From positions 1 through 64,000 of the forward strand of contig JBBPYC010000025.1 of NCBI GenBank assembly GCA_038200275.1: a DNA stretch of 64,000 bases, written 5' to 3'. Positions 8,658 to 17,358 of this stretch are shown here, in pieces. Made by a program: the position numbers and the translations under genes. The DNA is from JBBPYC01 sp038200275. Its GTDB lineage: Bacteria; Pseudomonadota; Gammaproteobacteria; Burkholderiales; Burkholderiaceae_C. Positions within the stretch are counted from its first letter, which is position 1. Each line of letters begins with the position of its first letter. Under the pieces are notes generated by a model. The model had not been told where the DNA came from, made no database searches, and saw only the letters and a program-made list of their open reading frames with translations.

Positions 8658-9004
8658 CACTCACGCAATCCTGCGGCCCGAATGCGCGCCCGCAAGCGGC
8701 CCACTTCTTCCATCAGGTCTGTTGCCAAAGCGGCCAGCTCCGGATTCGCATCGAAGCCCTGCTCCAGATGCACCATGCGCCGCGCGCGCACCAGACTTGC
8801 GCTGGAAAACCGCCATTGCCGGTCATGCGCGGGTCCGAAGGTCTCGAGCAGGCCGGCTTCGACCCGTTCGACCACCCATTGGGGACCAACGCTGCATGCG
8901 TGCGCCAGCGCGTCCACGTCGAGTTGCGCGTCGTCTTCGATCACGACGGCGGCAACGCGCGCGGCGGGTTGCGCAGACGACGATCCTGATAGTGCTGTGC
9001 TCAT
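8657..9004 (-). CDS. cbpM: chaperone modulator CbpM
   Basis: 115 residues from the ATG at 9004, which has a GGAG-type ribosome binding site. The body looks like a MerR-type helix-turn-helix fragment (LDVDALAHACSVGPQWVVERVEAGLLE) followed by a helical segment with RARRMVHLEQGFDANPELAALATDLMEEV. That is the usual form of CbpM, the inhibitor and specificity partner of the DnaJ-like CbpA. It lies 16 bases downstream of cbpA in the same direction, the standard cbpAM arrangement, and its stop overlaps the kinase gene. Confidence 0.85.
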   Translation of the reverse strand: MSTALSGSSSAQPAARVAAVVIEDDAQLDVDALAHACSVGPQWVVERVEAGLLETFGPAHDRQWRFSSASLVRARRMVHLEQGFDANPELAALATDLMEEVGRLRARIRAAGLRE

Positions 9005-9020
9005 GTCGCTGTCTCCCTCT

Positions 9021-10019
9021 TCAAGCGTTTGCGCGCGGGTTGAATGACGTGCCCAGCTCGCGCTGCATCGTCTCGTAGATCTCACGCGCTTTGGGCGTAT
9101 CCGCTGCCGGCAGCGCGATGTCGAGTTCAAGGTACATGTCGCCGCCCGCATCGCTGTCCGTCCGGCCGGGGATGCCGCGGCCTTTAAGGCGCAGTTTTTT
9201 GCCCTTTTTCCAACCGCCGGGCACCGTCACTTCGATCGCGCTGCCGGCGGGCATCGGCACTTCGACCTGCGCCCCCAGCGCCGCTTCCCAAGGCGCGAGC
9301 AACACGCTTTGCGTGACATCGCGGCCTTGCACCCGAAACCGCGGATCGGGCCGGAAGCTGACTTCAAGGAACAGGTCGCCGTTTGCACCGCCGCCGTAGC
9401 CTGCGCTGCCTTGGCCCGCAAGCCGAATCTGCTGGCCTTCACGCACGCCTCTCGGAATCGACACGTTGAGCGTGCGTTCATCGTTGACCACGCGGCCCTG
9501 CGCATCCAGATGGGCGCCGCGCAAGGTGATCGCGCGCTCAGCTCCCTGGTACGCATCGAGCAGATCGAGCTCAATCTTTGCGTGATGGTCTTCGCCGCGA
9601 AACGAAGCGGCCTCGGCCCGCCGCGCGCCCGCGCCGCCACCGCCCATGCCGCCGGAGCGCGCCGCCCGGGCTTGCCGCCCGAACAGCTCTTCGAAGAAAT
9701 CGCTGTAGTCCTGGCCCGATCCGCCTGAGGTGCTGCCACCCCCACCCGTGAATTCGTAGCCCGCATCCCAGTTCGGTGGCGGCCGGAACTCGCGGCCGGC
9801 CTGCTGCTGCTGCCCGAGTCCGTCGTAGGCGGTGCGCTTCTCCGGATCGGAGATGACCGCGTTGGCCTCGTTCAACTCGCTCATGCGCGTGGCCGCATCC
9901 GGCTCCTTGCTCACGTCTGGGTGGAACTTGCGCGCGAGCCGCCGATAGGCCTTCTTGACCTCTTCAGCGGTGGCGGTTTTTTCGACGCCGAGGGTTTTGT
10001 AATAGTCCTTGAATTCCAT
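9021..10019 (-). CDS. cbpA: curved DNA-binding DnaJ-family co-chaperone CbpA
   Basis: 332 residues. A J domain occupies residues 1-70 with the HPD tripeptide in KFHPDVSKEPD. A Gly/Ser-rich linker follows at about 85-140, then two beta-rich C-terminal substrate-binding domains. There is no cysteine-rich zinc domain, as expected for class II DnaJ/CbpA. It stimulates DnaK ATPase and in enterobacteria also binds curved DNA. It is the first gene of the cbpA-cbpM-kinase string on the minus strand. Confidence 0.95.
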   Translation of the reverse strand: MEFKDYYKTLGVEKTATAEEVKKAYRRLARKFHPDVSKEPDAATRMSELNEANAVISDPEKRTAYDGLGQQQQAGREFRPPPNWDAGYEFTGGGGSTSGGSGQDYSDFFEELFGRQARAARSGGMGGGGAGARRAEAASFRGEDHHAKIELDLLDAYQGAERAITLRGAHLDAQGRVVNDERTLNVSIPRGVREGQQIRLAGQGSAGYGGGANGDLFLEVSFRPDPRFRVQGRDVTQSVLLAPWEAALGAQVEVPMPAGSAIEVTVPGGWKKGKKLRLKGRGIPGRTDSDAGGDMYLELDIALPAADTPKAREIYETMQRELGTSFNPRANA

Positions 10020-10109
10020 GCAATGCGCTTTCGAATCAACAGTCTGTAGCCGGCCGCTGCTTGTGCGCGGGGGCTAAAGGCACACGACGATGAGTATGCC
10101 GTGCCTTCA

Positions 10110-10976
10110 TCACCCGTCCCGCCGGCTAGGCCGCATGAAATGCCGCGGCGACTGCCCCATCGCCGCGCGAAACATTGCGGTGAACGCGCTATCGCTTGCA
10201 TACCCGCTGCGCGCAGCCACCTGGCCGACCGGCACGCCGCGCGTGAGCAACGGCAACGCATGCGCAAGGACCGCCTGCTGGCGCCAGCGCGGGTAGCTCA
10301 GGCCCAGTTGCTCGCGAAAGAGCCGCCCCATGGTGCGCTCGCTGGCGCCGACGTCGGCAGCCCATGCCGCCAGCGTGGCGCGTTTGGCTGGCGCATGCAG
10401 CACCGCTTCGCACAGCGCACGCAGCCGCTTGTCGCCGGTGCGCGCATCGGGCAGCGGCACACCGATCGGCTGCACATCCGCACGGGCGATCTCATCGAGC
10501 ACCAGCGTGGCCAACATCGTTTCACGCAAGCCGCTGGCCCCTTCGCCAAGCGCACCGATCAGCGCGCGTAGCAGCGCCGATACGACGATCACGCGGCAGC
10601 TCCCGGCAAAGCCGTGCGGCGCAGAAGCCGCATCGATATAGAGCGTGCGCAGGTGCGCGGCTTCCAAGACATGCACCTGATGCAGCGCGCCCGGTGCAAT
10701 CCACACCGCGCGCGAAGGCGGCACGATGAATGCGACTTCCTCGTCTGGTGCCTCGGCGTGCCGTGCTGCCGTGACTTGCACGACCCCGCTTGCGCAATAA
10801 GCCAGTTGTGCCCACGGATGCCGATGCGGTTCGAAATGCGAATCGGCCGCGAAACTGCGCGCCCGCAACCGCACCGGCCGCGCGGCATCGGGCGTGAACG
10901 CATCGAGATCGCCAATCGGCGCCTCAACGCGGCTGCCACGCTGAGCCGTCTTTGCGCGCTGCGAGAGTTGCGTCAT
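10110..10976 (-). CDS. AraC-family transcriptional regulator
   Basis: 288 residues from the ATG at 10976 (MTQLSQRAK); the frame stays open far upstream but that part is antisense to the transporter gene. An N-terminal cupin-type sensor (SHFEPHRHPWAQLAYCASGVV) covers about 40-120. Two helix-turn-helix motifs follow at about 185-285 (TLAAWAADVGASERTMGRLF and VAARSGYASDSAFTAMFRAAMGQSP). The gene diverges from the MFS exporter at 11037 with a 60-base gap, so control of that exporter, and possibly of itself, is likely. Confidence 0.92.
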   Translation of the reverse strand: MTQLSQRAKTAQRGSRVEAPIGDLDAFTPDAARPVRLRARSFAADSHFEPHRHPWAQLAYCASGVVQVTAARHAEAPDEEVAFIVPPSRAVWIAPGALHQVHVLEAAHLRTLYIDAASAPHGFAGSCRVIVVSALLRALIGALGEGASGLRETMLATLVLDEIARADVQPIGVPLPDARTGDKRLRALCEAVLHAPAKRATLAAWAADVGASERTMGRLFREQLGLSYPRWRQQAVLAHALPLLTRGVPVGQVAARSGYASDSAFTAMFRAAMGQSPRHFMRPSRRDG

Positions 10977-11036
10977 GGGTGCCTGGCAGGTTTTCGCTGG
11001 AAACTGGCGTTTTATCGCATTTCGACGGTGCCGCCA

Positions 11037-12332
11037 ATGGCTAGCATTCCGGCCATGAATCCGAAGACCGCCGCCGCCACCCCTTCCATACCGGCTGCGT
11101 CCGGTACGCCGGCTTTTGGCGCCGATGCGCGGCTGATTGGCCTGGTCGGCCTTGCGCACGGCGTCAGCCACTTCTGCCAGTTGCTGCTCGCGCCGTTGTT
11201 CCCGTGGTTGAAGGATGTATTTAACGTCAACTACACCGAACTCGGCATCGTGCTGACGGTGTTCTACGTGGTGTCGTGCGCGGTGCAGGCGGCGTCCGGC
11301 TTCGTGGTCGACAAGGTCGGGCCGCGACCGGTGCTGTTCATCGGGCTCGGGCTGTTGTCGGTGGCGGCGCTGTTCTATGCGAGCGCACAAAGCTACTGGA
11401 TGCTGATCGTGGGCGCCGTCATCGCCGGTGTTGGCAACGGCGTGTTTCACCCAGTGGACTACACATTGTTCAACCGCAAGGTGGCGCCCACGCGGCTGGG
11501 CCATGCCTACAGCGTGCACGGCATCACGGGCAGCCTGGGCTGGGCGATGGCGCCGCTGTTCGTGCTGCCGATCGCCATTGCGTACTCGTGGCGCGTCGCA
11601 CTGGTGGCGGCTGCAGGCGTCGCATTCGTCGTGCTGGCGGTGCTGTGGTTCAACCGCAGCGTGTTCAAGCTCGACGCCAAGGCCGTGCAGCAGGCCACCG
11701 GCCATGAGCCCGACGTGCCGCTGTCGGCCGGTGAATTCGATTTTTTGAAGATCCCCGCGGTCTGGATGTGCTTCGGGTTCTTCTTTTTGTACGCGATGGT
11801 GATCAGCGTCGTGCAGACGTTCGCACCCGTGGCTGCTGGTCATCTGCACGATGTGCCGGTGGCGCTGGTTGCCAGTTTCCTGACCATCTACATGGTGGCC
11901 AGTGCGGGCGGCATGGTCGCCGGCGGTTTTCTTGCGACCGACCCCGCGCGCTGTGAGCGCATCGTCGGCATCGGCTTCGGCGTGGCGGCCTGCATGGCGC
12001 TGCTGCTCGCGCTGGCCGACATCGCGCCGCCGGTGGTGCCGGTGCTGTTCGGGCTGATGGGTTTTGCCTCAGGCTTGGCTGGGCCGTCGCGCGATCTACT
12101 GGTCAAGCGTTCCACCCCGGCAAACGCAAGCGGGCGCGTCTATGGCGTGGTGTATGCGGGGTTGGACATCGGACAAGCCTTTGCGCCGCTGATCTTTGGC
12201 CGGCTGATGGACCATGGGCAGGATGCGTCGGTGATCCTTGGGCTCGCGCTGGTGCAGGCGCTGCTGATTGCGAGTGCCTTCAACGTTCGGCGGGCACGGC
12301 GTGAGCCGATGGGGGTGCCGGCGCCGGTCTGA
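11037..12332 (+). CDS. MFS transporter, Fsr-like
   Basis: About 431 residues with 12 predicted membrane segments. Features include GLVGLAHGVSHFCQLLLAPLFPW in the first helix region, VDKVGPRPVLFIGLG between helices 2 and 3, and GVGNGVFHPVDYTLFNRK. This pattern resembles the fosmidomycin-resistance/FSR branch of the major facilitator superfamily, so a drug or metabolite exporter is the best guess. ATG 11037 or ATG 11055 could be the start; neither has a strong ribosome binding site. It diverges from the AraC regulator. The 201 bases after it hold a run of nine T at about 12350 but no clear hairpin in front of it. Confidence 0.88.
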   Translation: MASIPAMNPKTAAATPSIPAASGTPAFGADARLIGLVGLAHGVSHFCQLLLAPLFPWLKDVFNVNYTELGIVLTVFYVVSCAVQAASGFVVDKVGPRPVLFIGLGLLSVAALFYASAQSYWMLIVGAVIAGVGNGVFHPVDYTLFNRKVAPTRLGHAYSVHGITGSLGWAMAPLFVLPIAIAYSWRVALVAAAGVAFVVLAVLWFNRSVFKLDAKAVQQATGHEPDVPLSAGEFDFLKIPAVWMCFGFFFLYAMVISVVQTFAPVAAGHLHDVPVALVASFLTIYMVASAGGMVAGGFLATDPARCERIVGIGFGVAACMALLLALADIAPPVVPVLFGLMGFASGLAGPSRDLLVKRSTPANASGRVYGVVYAGLDIGQAFAPLIFGRLMDHGQDASVILGLALVQALLIASAFNVRRARREPMGVPAPV

Positions 12333-12533
12333 ACGTTGATGTGAAGCTGTTTTTTTTTGCAATCGGTCAAGACGAGTTGCCGCGTCGCTTGCACCGATGC
12401 CGAACGCTGGACCGACCGAAGCTGCACCGGCGCGGTAGAGACCGGGCTGCCGCTGCATCTGCCGTACCCCCGCGCATGGCGTATCGCAGCGGCCACCAAC
12501 CGTCGCTGAAAGTGGCATCCGCGTTCCGCTACA

Positions 12534-13826
12534 TCAAGGCTCGGCTGGCGCGGCGTCGGGCCGATGCAGTTCACGACGGGCGCGCCGAAGCGCAAAGATC
12601 ACGACGCACGCGACCAAGGGAATCGACAGGCCGACGAGCAGATCGGGCTGCAGCGCAAGACCGCCGGCCTTGCCGGCCTTCGCCAGGTAGCCGATCAGTC
12701 CGGTGACGTAATAGACGATCGCTGCGACGGACAAACCTTCAACGGTTTGCTGCAATCGCAGTTGCAACTTGGCGCGCCGATCCATCGAAGCGAGCAGCGC
12801 CTGGTTCTGTCGCTCACGCGCGATGTCGACGCGGGTGGACAACAGCGCACTTGCCTGGGCCACGCGGTCCGAGAGGCCGTGCAGCCGCAGCGATGTCGAT
12901 GCGCAAGTCGCAACTGCGGGTGCCAATCGGCGCGCCATGAATTCGCCGATCGGCTGAATTCCTGGCAGTCGGGTCTCGCGCAACTCCTGAATTCGGGAAG
13001 TCACGAGTTGGTAATAAGCGCGGCAGGCACCGAACCTGAACTCACTGGTGGACAAGCCCCGTTCGATCTCTGCAGCAAGGCGGGTCAAGTCCTGCAGCAG
13101 CGCCTCGTCCTGGCCGCCTTCGATGGCGATTTGCGAGGTCAGTTGCACCAGGGAAGCTTCGATTTCGACGATCCGGGGCGCCAGCGCGCGTGCGATCGGG
13201 AAAGCGAGCAGCGACAGCATCCGATACGCTTCGATCTCGAATAATCGCTGAAGCATCCGGCCCGCCTGACGCTCTGAGAAGTGGCGATTGCACACCACGA
13301 AACGGGCGAACCCGTCTGCATGGATTTTGAAGTCCGTGTAAGCAAATCCAGCCCCGCCGCCGATCTCTCCGCCGACGACCGTTTGACCGTCGAAATACGA
13401 GGCCAAGTCAGCCGAATCGAGCGGCGGTTCCGTGGCGGTCATCAGCTGGGCGTGAGCCGCTGCGATGGTCGTTCCGGGCAGCGCGGCGAGCCAGCCGACC
13501 GGCAGCAGCGTCGTGACGGGCTCGGTGAACGGACGTGGGCTCAAGCCCGGCGTCATCATGGTGAAACCGGAGAACTCGCCGTGCCTCTCCCACGTGAACC
13601 GAATCGCCCCCAACTGGGCGCAGAAATAGCTGATGCCTTCGGCAGGTGGGGCGATTGCGAAATGTCTGCAAAGCTCGGCCATATGGACCCGCTCCCGCTC
13701 GCGATCCTCGAGCGTGGTCAAGACGGCGACGTACGTCGCGCGGCAGGGCGTGCTCAGCGGCTGTGAGGGCCTTGCGTGAACCTCATCGGACAACGCCAGC
13801 CGAGCGGGATGGTCTGGTGGAAGCAC
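12534..13826 (-). CDS. DUF3422 family membrane-anchored protein
   Basis: About 430 residues from a GTG at 13826 preceded by AGGA six bases upstream (protein begins with LPPDHPARLALSDEVHARP). The frame is open to 13901 but without a better start. The large soluble part carries the DUF3422 signature (SDEVHARP; FTWERHGEFSGF; FKIHADGFARF). The C-terminus has two adjacent transmembrane helices at about 365-425 flanking a short loop, like a CorA-type anchor. No function is established for the family. It converges with the MFS gene and has no operon partner. Confidence 0.85.
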   Translation of the reverse strand: MLPPDHPARLALSDEVHARPSQPLSTPCRATYVAVLTTLEDRERERVHMAELCRHFAIAPPAEGISYFCAQLGAIRFTWERHGEFSGFTMMTPGLSPRPFTEPVTTLLPVGWLAALPGTTIAAAHAQLMTATEPPLDSADLASYFDGQTVVGGEIGGGAGFAYTDFKIHADGFARFVVCNRHFSERQAGRMLQRLFEIEAYRMLSLLAFPIARALAPRIVEIEASLVQLTSQIAIEGGQDEALLQDLTRLAAEIERGLSTSEFRFGACRAYYQLVTSRIQELRETRLPGIQPIGEFMARRLAPAVATCASTSLRLHGLSDRVAQASALLSTRVDIARERQNQALLASMDRRAKLQLRLQQTVEGLSVAAIVYYVTGLIGYLAKAGKAGGLALQPDLLVGLSIPLVACVVIFALRRARRELHRPDAAPAEP

Positions 13827-14026
13827 GTTGATTCCTGTTTTGATGGCGCGACGCGACAGTGGTCGGACGCCGGTGCATCGATGTCGACACCCAACGATCA
13901 CGACCCGAGCCGAAAGCTTTGGGACCGATCCATCATCGCCGAATGCAGAACCTCAGACTATCTGCGTGGGGGAGGGATTGCAGGCGGTGGCCCTGCTTAT
14001 TGCGGCTGTGCATTGGCGGCGCACGA

Positions 14027-14905
14027 TCAAACCACGCTGCGATGTCGCTCGATGCAAGTGTCCAGCACCACCTCCCCATCGCGCTGCCACCAGTCGCGCT
14101 CCGAGAAGATTTCGACTTCGCTGAAACTTGCGAACCCGGCCGCTTCCATCCAGCCGCGAACCTTCTTCAGCTCGATCACGCCGTCGCCCATCATCCCGCG
14201 GTCGGACAGCAGATCGCGCGTTGGCGTAAGCCAGTCGCAGACGTGAAAAGCATGCAGGCGCTTCGCACCCGCGCGCGCGATCTGCGCTTCGAGCTTAGGG
14301 TCCCACCAGACGTGATAGACGTCAACCGCCACACCCAGCGCGCCGGTGTGTCTCGGGTCCAGCTCGTCGCACAGATCGAGCGCATGCTCCATCGTGTTGA
14401 TGCACGCGCGGTCGGCGGCTTGCATCGGGTGCAGCGGCTCGATCGCCAACGGCATCTTGACCGTGCGTGCGTAGTCAAGCGAAGCCGCGATGCCGTCATG
14501 CACTTCGCTGCGCGCGCGCGCAATGTCCTTGTAAGCCGGCTTGCCTTCCAGCGCACCGGGCAGCGCACCGACCACCAGCACCAGGCACGGCGCATTCAGC
14601 AGCACCGCTTCGTCGATCGCGCGGCGGTTGTCGTCGAGCGCGGCTTGCCGACCAGCCGCGTCAGCCGCCGGGAAGAAGCCGCCACGGCAGTAGCCAGACA
14701 GGCGCATGTCGTACGCCTTCAACTGTGCTGCAACGCGCCTCAGGCCGACCGCCGCGACCTGATCGCGCCATGGGCTGATCGCGCGGATGTTGCGCGCGTT
14801 GCACTCGTCGATGATGCGGTCGAGCGGTACTTCCGCGCCGCGCTGTTTGCGCAGTGTGGCGGTGTTGATCGACAGCCATTCGTGGCTCTGGGAAAAGTCT
14901 CGCAT
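14027..14905 (-). CDS. TIM-barrel sugar isomerase/epimerase (AP endonuclease 2 family)
   Basis: 292 residues of xylose-isomerase-like TIM barrel. Metal-binding acidic and histidine residues can be seen in LAIEPLHPM, VAVDVYHVWWDP, HAFHVCDW and FSEVEIFSE, matching the E-D-H-E pattern of this family. Members isomerise or epimerise keto-sugars or act as lyases on 3-keto-glycosides; the substrate is not readable. It is the last gene of the minus-strand catabolic cluster, 67 bases after the enolase-superfamily gene. Confidence 0.85.
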   Translation of the reverse strand: MRDFSQSHEWLSINTATLRKQRGAEVPLDRIIDECNARNIRAISPWRDQVAAVGLRRVAAQLKAYDMRLSGYCRGGFFPAADAAGRQAALDDNRRAIDEAVLLNAPCLVLVVGALPGALEGKPAYKDIARARSEVHDGIAASLDYARTVKMPLAIEPLHPMQAADRACINTMEHALDLCDELDPRHTGALGVAVDVYHVWWDPKLEAQIARAGAKRLHAFHVCDWLTPTRDLLSDRGMMGDGVIELKKVRGWMEAAGFASFSEVEIFSERDWWQRDGEVVLDTCIERHRSVV

Positions 14906-14972
14906 GGGGTTCGCCTCCGGGTTGCGAATCAGGCCTGACTTGATTTAATACGCAGGCGCCAACGCGTTGGCT

Positions 14973-16400
14973 TCAGTTCAAGCGTTGCATCGCATCGAAC
15001 ATTGGCATCGCTCCGCTGGCATAGCCGGTGCCCTCGAGCGATGCAAGCGCGATGCGGCCACCTTCGATGCGCAGCCGCACGGTGCCGTGTGAGCGTTCAT
15101 ACACGTCACCGTGTGCCGCCAAGAACGCCTGCTGCTCTTGCTGCGGCAGCGCGGCCATGCCGTTCACGTAGTGATGGCCGTTGCGCTCAACGTGCTTGAT
15201 GCCGAGCAAATTCACAAGTGCCAGATCCTGTTGCACCGAGAGGCCGGCTTGCGTCGTAAGGTCTTCGGCCGACATGAAGTAACGCACCTTATTTTGTTCG
15301 ACATTCCAGGCTTCACAACGCGCTGCATTCAAGATCGATTTGTAAATGCCCTTACAGGTCTTGGAGGACACCCCCGAATAGCCGCGCACGCGCGCCTGCA
15401 CAAAGGTGGACAGTTCGCCGTCGGACTCATCAATGATCACCGGCTTGCCTAACGCCTGCGCCTCAGTGCGCAGATCGACATCGAGCGCGGTCTTGCGGTT
15501 GATTGGCTGCTCGATGAACAGAATCGATTCGTAGAGCCGCGCAAGCTTGGGCGACTGCCGCAGGCGCACCATCAACTCGGCGATGCCGGCCGCGTCGGCG
15601 TATTGTTCGTTGCCGTCCAGCGAGGCAAAGTAGGGTGCCGACAGCTCGGTATCCAGCACCGCGGCAATCTCGGTCAGGCGTGTCAAATCGGCTTCGATGT
15701 GGCCAGCGACCTTGAGCTTGAAATAGCGATGACCATAGGCTTGAACGACTTCGCGCAGCGTCTCGGGCAAGCCGTCGTTCACGCGGTCAGACGGCGCAAT
15801 CGTGCCGATCGCATCGACCAGCCCGACCGTGTGACGCGCTTCGATCGACGTGGCCGGGCGCAGCGATTTGAGGAATGCATCGATGCCGAGCCCGCTGAAC
15901 TCGGCGCGACCGGTGCCAATGCCAGCAAGGTTGCCTTGCACCGCCTGATAGAACGATGTGCCCGCGCTCCGGCACAACGCATCGAGCACTGCACGGTCCA
16001 GCAGCGCCGGGCCGTAGCTCGCAAGCAGCGGATTGAAGCCTCGCGCAGCCGCAGCTTGGCAGTGCGCGTCGTGGTGCCGCGCGAAGTGGCCGAATGCGGT
16101 GGAGGCGGTCGCATCGCTCAGGTAAGCCTCGTGCGCCATCTTGGTGACGCGCCGCAACTGGTCGAAGTTGTCTTCGTTGCTCAAATCCAGGTTCTTGTCG
16201 AACCATTTCGGCGCCATCATCTCGGCCGCCGCGCCCCAGGCGCCTCTGCCATCGGGCAGCTCAATGCGCACGCGCGCAAACGCCTGCGGGCACTGGGTCA
16301 GCGTGACAACGCCGAAACGAAACGGCAGCCGCAGCTCGACCGGGCGCTCGTAGCGTTCAACCTCGACAATCTTGAATGCGGTCGTCGTGACTTCAGGCAT
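14973..16400 (-). CDS. enolase-superfamily enzyme (mandelate racemase/muconate-lactonizing type)
   Basis: 475 residues, longer than the usual 370-400. The barrel shows the KxK acid-base motif (K228 and K230 in YFKLKVAG), metal ligands D262 (SLDGNEQY), E297 (FIEQPI) and D324 (VIIDESDGE), and SKTCK at about 346-350, where this superfamily carries a second base. The N-terminal capping domain carries an unusual insertion around residues 60-125. It probably abstracts a proton alpha to a carboxylate, as a dehydratase, racemase or cycloisomerase of an acid sugar. Its start overlaps the stop of the upstream isomerase gene by 8 bases. Confidence 0.85.
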   Translation of the reverse strand: MPEVTTTAFKIVEVERYERPVELRLPFRFGVVTLTQCPQAFARVRIELPDGRGAWGAAAEMMAPKWFDKNLDLSNEDNFDQLRRVTKMAHEAYLSDATASTAFGHFARHHDAHCQAAAARGFNPLLASYGPALLDRAVLDALCRSAGTSFYQAVQGNLAGIGTGRAEFSGLGIDAFLKSLRPATSIEARHTVGLVDAIGTIAPSDRVNDGLPETLREVVQAYGHRYFKLKVAGHIEADLTRLTEIAAVLDTELSAPYFASLDGNEQYADAAGIAELMVRLRQSPKLARLYESILFIEQPINRKTALDVDLRTEAQALGKPVIIDESDGELSTFVQARVRGYSGVSSKTCKGIYKSILNAARCEAWNVEQNKVRYFMSAEDLTTQAGLSVQQDLALVNLLGIKHVERNGHHYVNGMAALPQQEQQAFLAAHGDVYERSHGTVRLRIEGGRIALASLEGTGYASGAMPMFDAMQRLN

Positions 16401-17238
16401 GAAATGCTTCCTCCAGGCCGCGCAGGTAGCCGATGGCGTGTGCGGCCGAACCCATGCCGTCGGGCACGTAGTCGAACGGTTCCACCGCGACGATGCCGTG
16501 GTAGTGGCCGCCGTTCATCATGTCTTGCAACGCGGCCACGATCGGCGCAAAGCGCATGTCCCCCTGACCAGGACCGCGTCGATTCGGGTCGTTCACCTGC
16601 ACGTGGGCGATGCGGCCGCTCGGCATCCAGCGGCGCATCAGGTCGGCCACGTCCTCGGCTTCGACCTGGCCGGCTGCGCTGCAGTCGATCATCGTCTTGA
16701 AGGCAGGGGAGTCGATCGAATCGACCAATGCCGCAGCCTGCCCCACCGTGTTGATCAGATCGGTCTCAGCGGTGGAGAGCGGCTCGACGCAATAGACCAC
16801 GCCGCATTGCCGCGCATGTTGCGCAGCCTTCGCAAAGCAGGCTTGTGCGCGCTCGTAGGCTTCGCTGTACATCGTGTCGGGCGGGACCGAACGCTGCTTC
16901 GGCGATCCGTGCACGAGGTACTGCCCGCCCATCAACGCACACAGCTCGATCAGCCGCAGCATGAATGTGGTGGTGCGCTCACGCAAGGCCGCATCGGCAT
17001 TCACGATCGACAAGCCAGCCGGCGCCACCAACAGCCAGTGCAGCCCGCTGATCGCCACGCCGTGGTCGGCTGCGATGCGTGCGAAGTCCAGCGCGTTCGC
17101 ATCGGTGATCGTGCGCGGATCGTCGGCCAGGGTGAACGGCGCGACTTCAAGTGCGTCGTAGCCGAGCACGGCGGCCACCCGGCATTGTTCGGCGAAGTCG
17201 AGGTGCTTGAGCACTTCGTTGCAAAGGGCAAATTTCAT
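16393..17238 (-). CDS. TIM-barrel sugar isomerase/epimerase
   Basis: 281 residues from the ATG at 17238 (MKFALCNEVLKH); the open frame extends to 17295 but the extension is not protein-like. The xylose-isomerase-like barrel shows likely metal ligands in VYCVEPLS, TMIDCSAAGQ, AHVQVNDPNRRGPGQGDM and IVAVEPF. HVQVNDPNRRGPGQG is typical of the hydroxypyruvate isomerase/tagatose epimerase-like group. The stop overlaps the start of the enolase-superfamily gene, so the two are likely translationally coupled. Confidence 0.87.
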   Translation of the reverse strand: MKFALCNEVLKHLDFAEQCRVAAVLGYDALEVAPFTLADDPRTITDANALDFARIAADHGVAISGLHWLLVAPAGLSIVNADAALRERTTTFMLRLIELCALMGGQYLVHGSPKQRSVPPDTMYSEAYERAQACFAKAAQHARQCGVVYCVEPLSTAETDLINTVGQAAALVDSIDSPAFKTMIDCSAAGQVEAEDVADLMRRWMPSGRIAHVQVNDPNRRGPGQGDMRFAPIVAALQDMMNGGHYHGIVAVEPFDYVPDGMGSAAHAIGYLRGLEEAFHA

Positions 17239-17295
17239 CAATATCGGCTCAGACTGGTTTTGGTTTTTTGGAAGCGCACATCTCGCCAGCGGCAA

Positions 17296-17356
17296 ATGGA
17301 GGTCCCACCACCAGATCCAGCGGGGGCCGTGCAGTTGGCTAGGGGTGGGTCTCCAT
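17296..17356. repeat. imperfect inverted repeat just after tctA
   Basis: ATGGAGGTCCCACC (17296-17309) faces GGTGGGTCTCCAT (17344-17356), forming a stem of about 13 pairs with one bulge. It starts 3 bases past the tctA stop, between the transporter genes and the downstream enzyme genes. No run of U follows, so it is more likely a processing or stabilising hairpin, or a partial attenuator, than a full terminator. Confidence 0.5.
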
Positions 17357-17358
17357 CT

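Noticed and set aside
10977..11849. Long minus-strand frame continuing upstream of the AraC gene, antisense to the MFS gene
   Set aside because: It is rich in His, Arg and Gln and is a GC-skew shadow of the transporter gene; the AraC protein begins naturally at 10976.
12345..12360. Run of nine T after the MFS gene as an intrinsic terminator
   Set aside because: No stable stem lies immediately before the T run.
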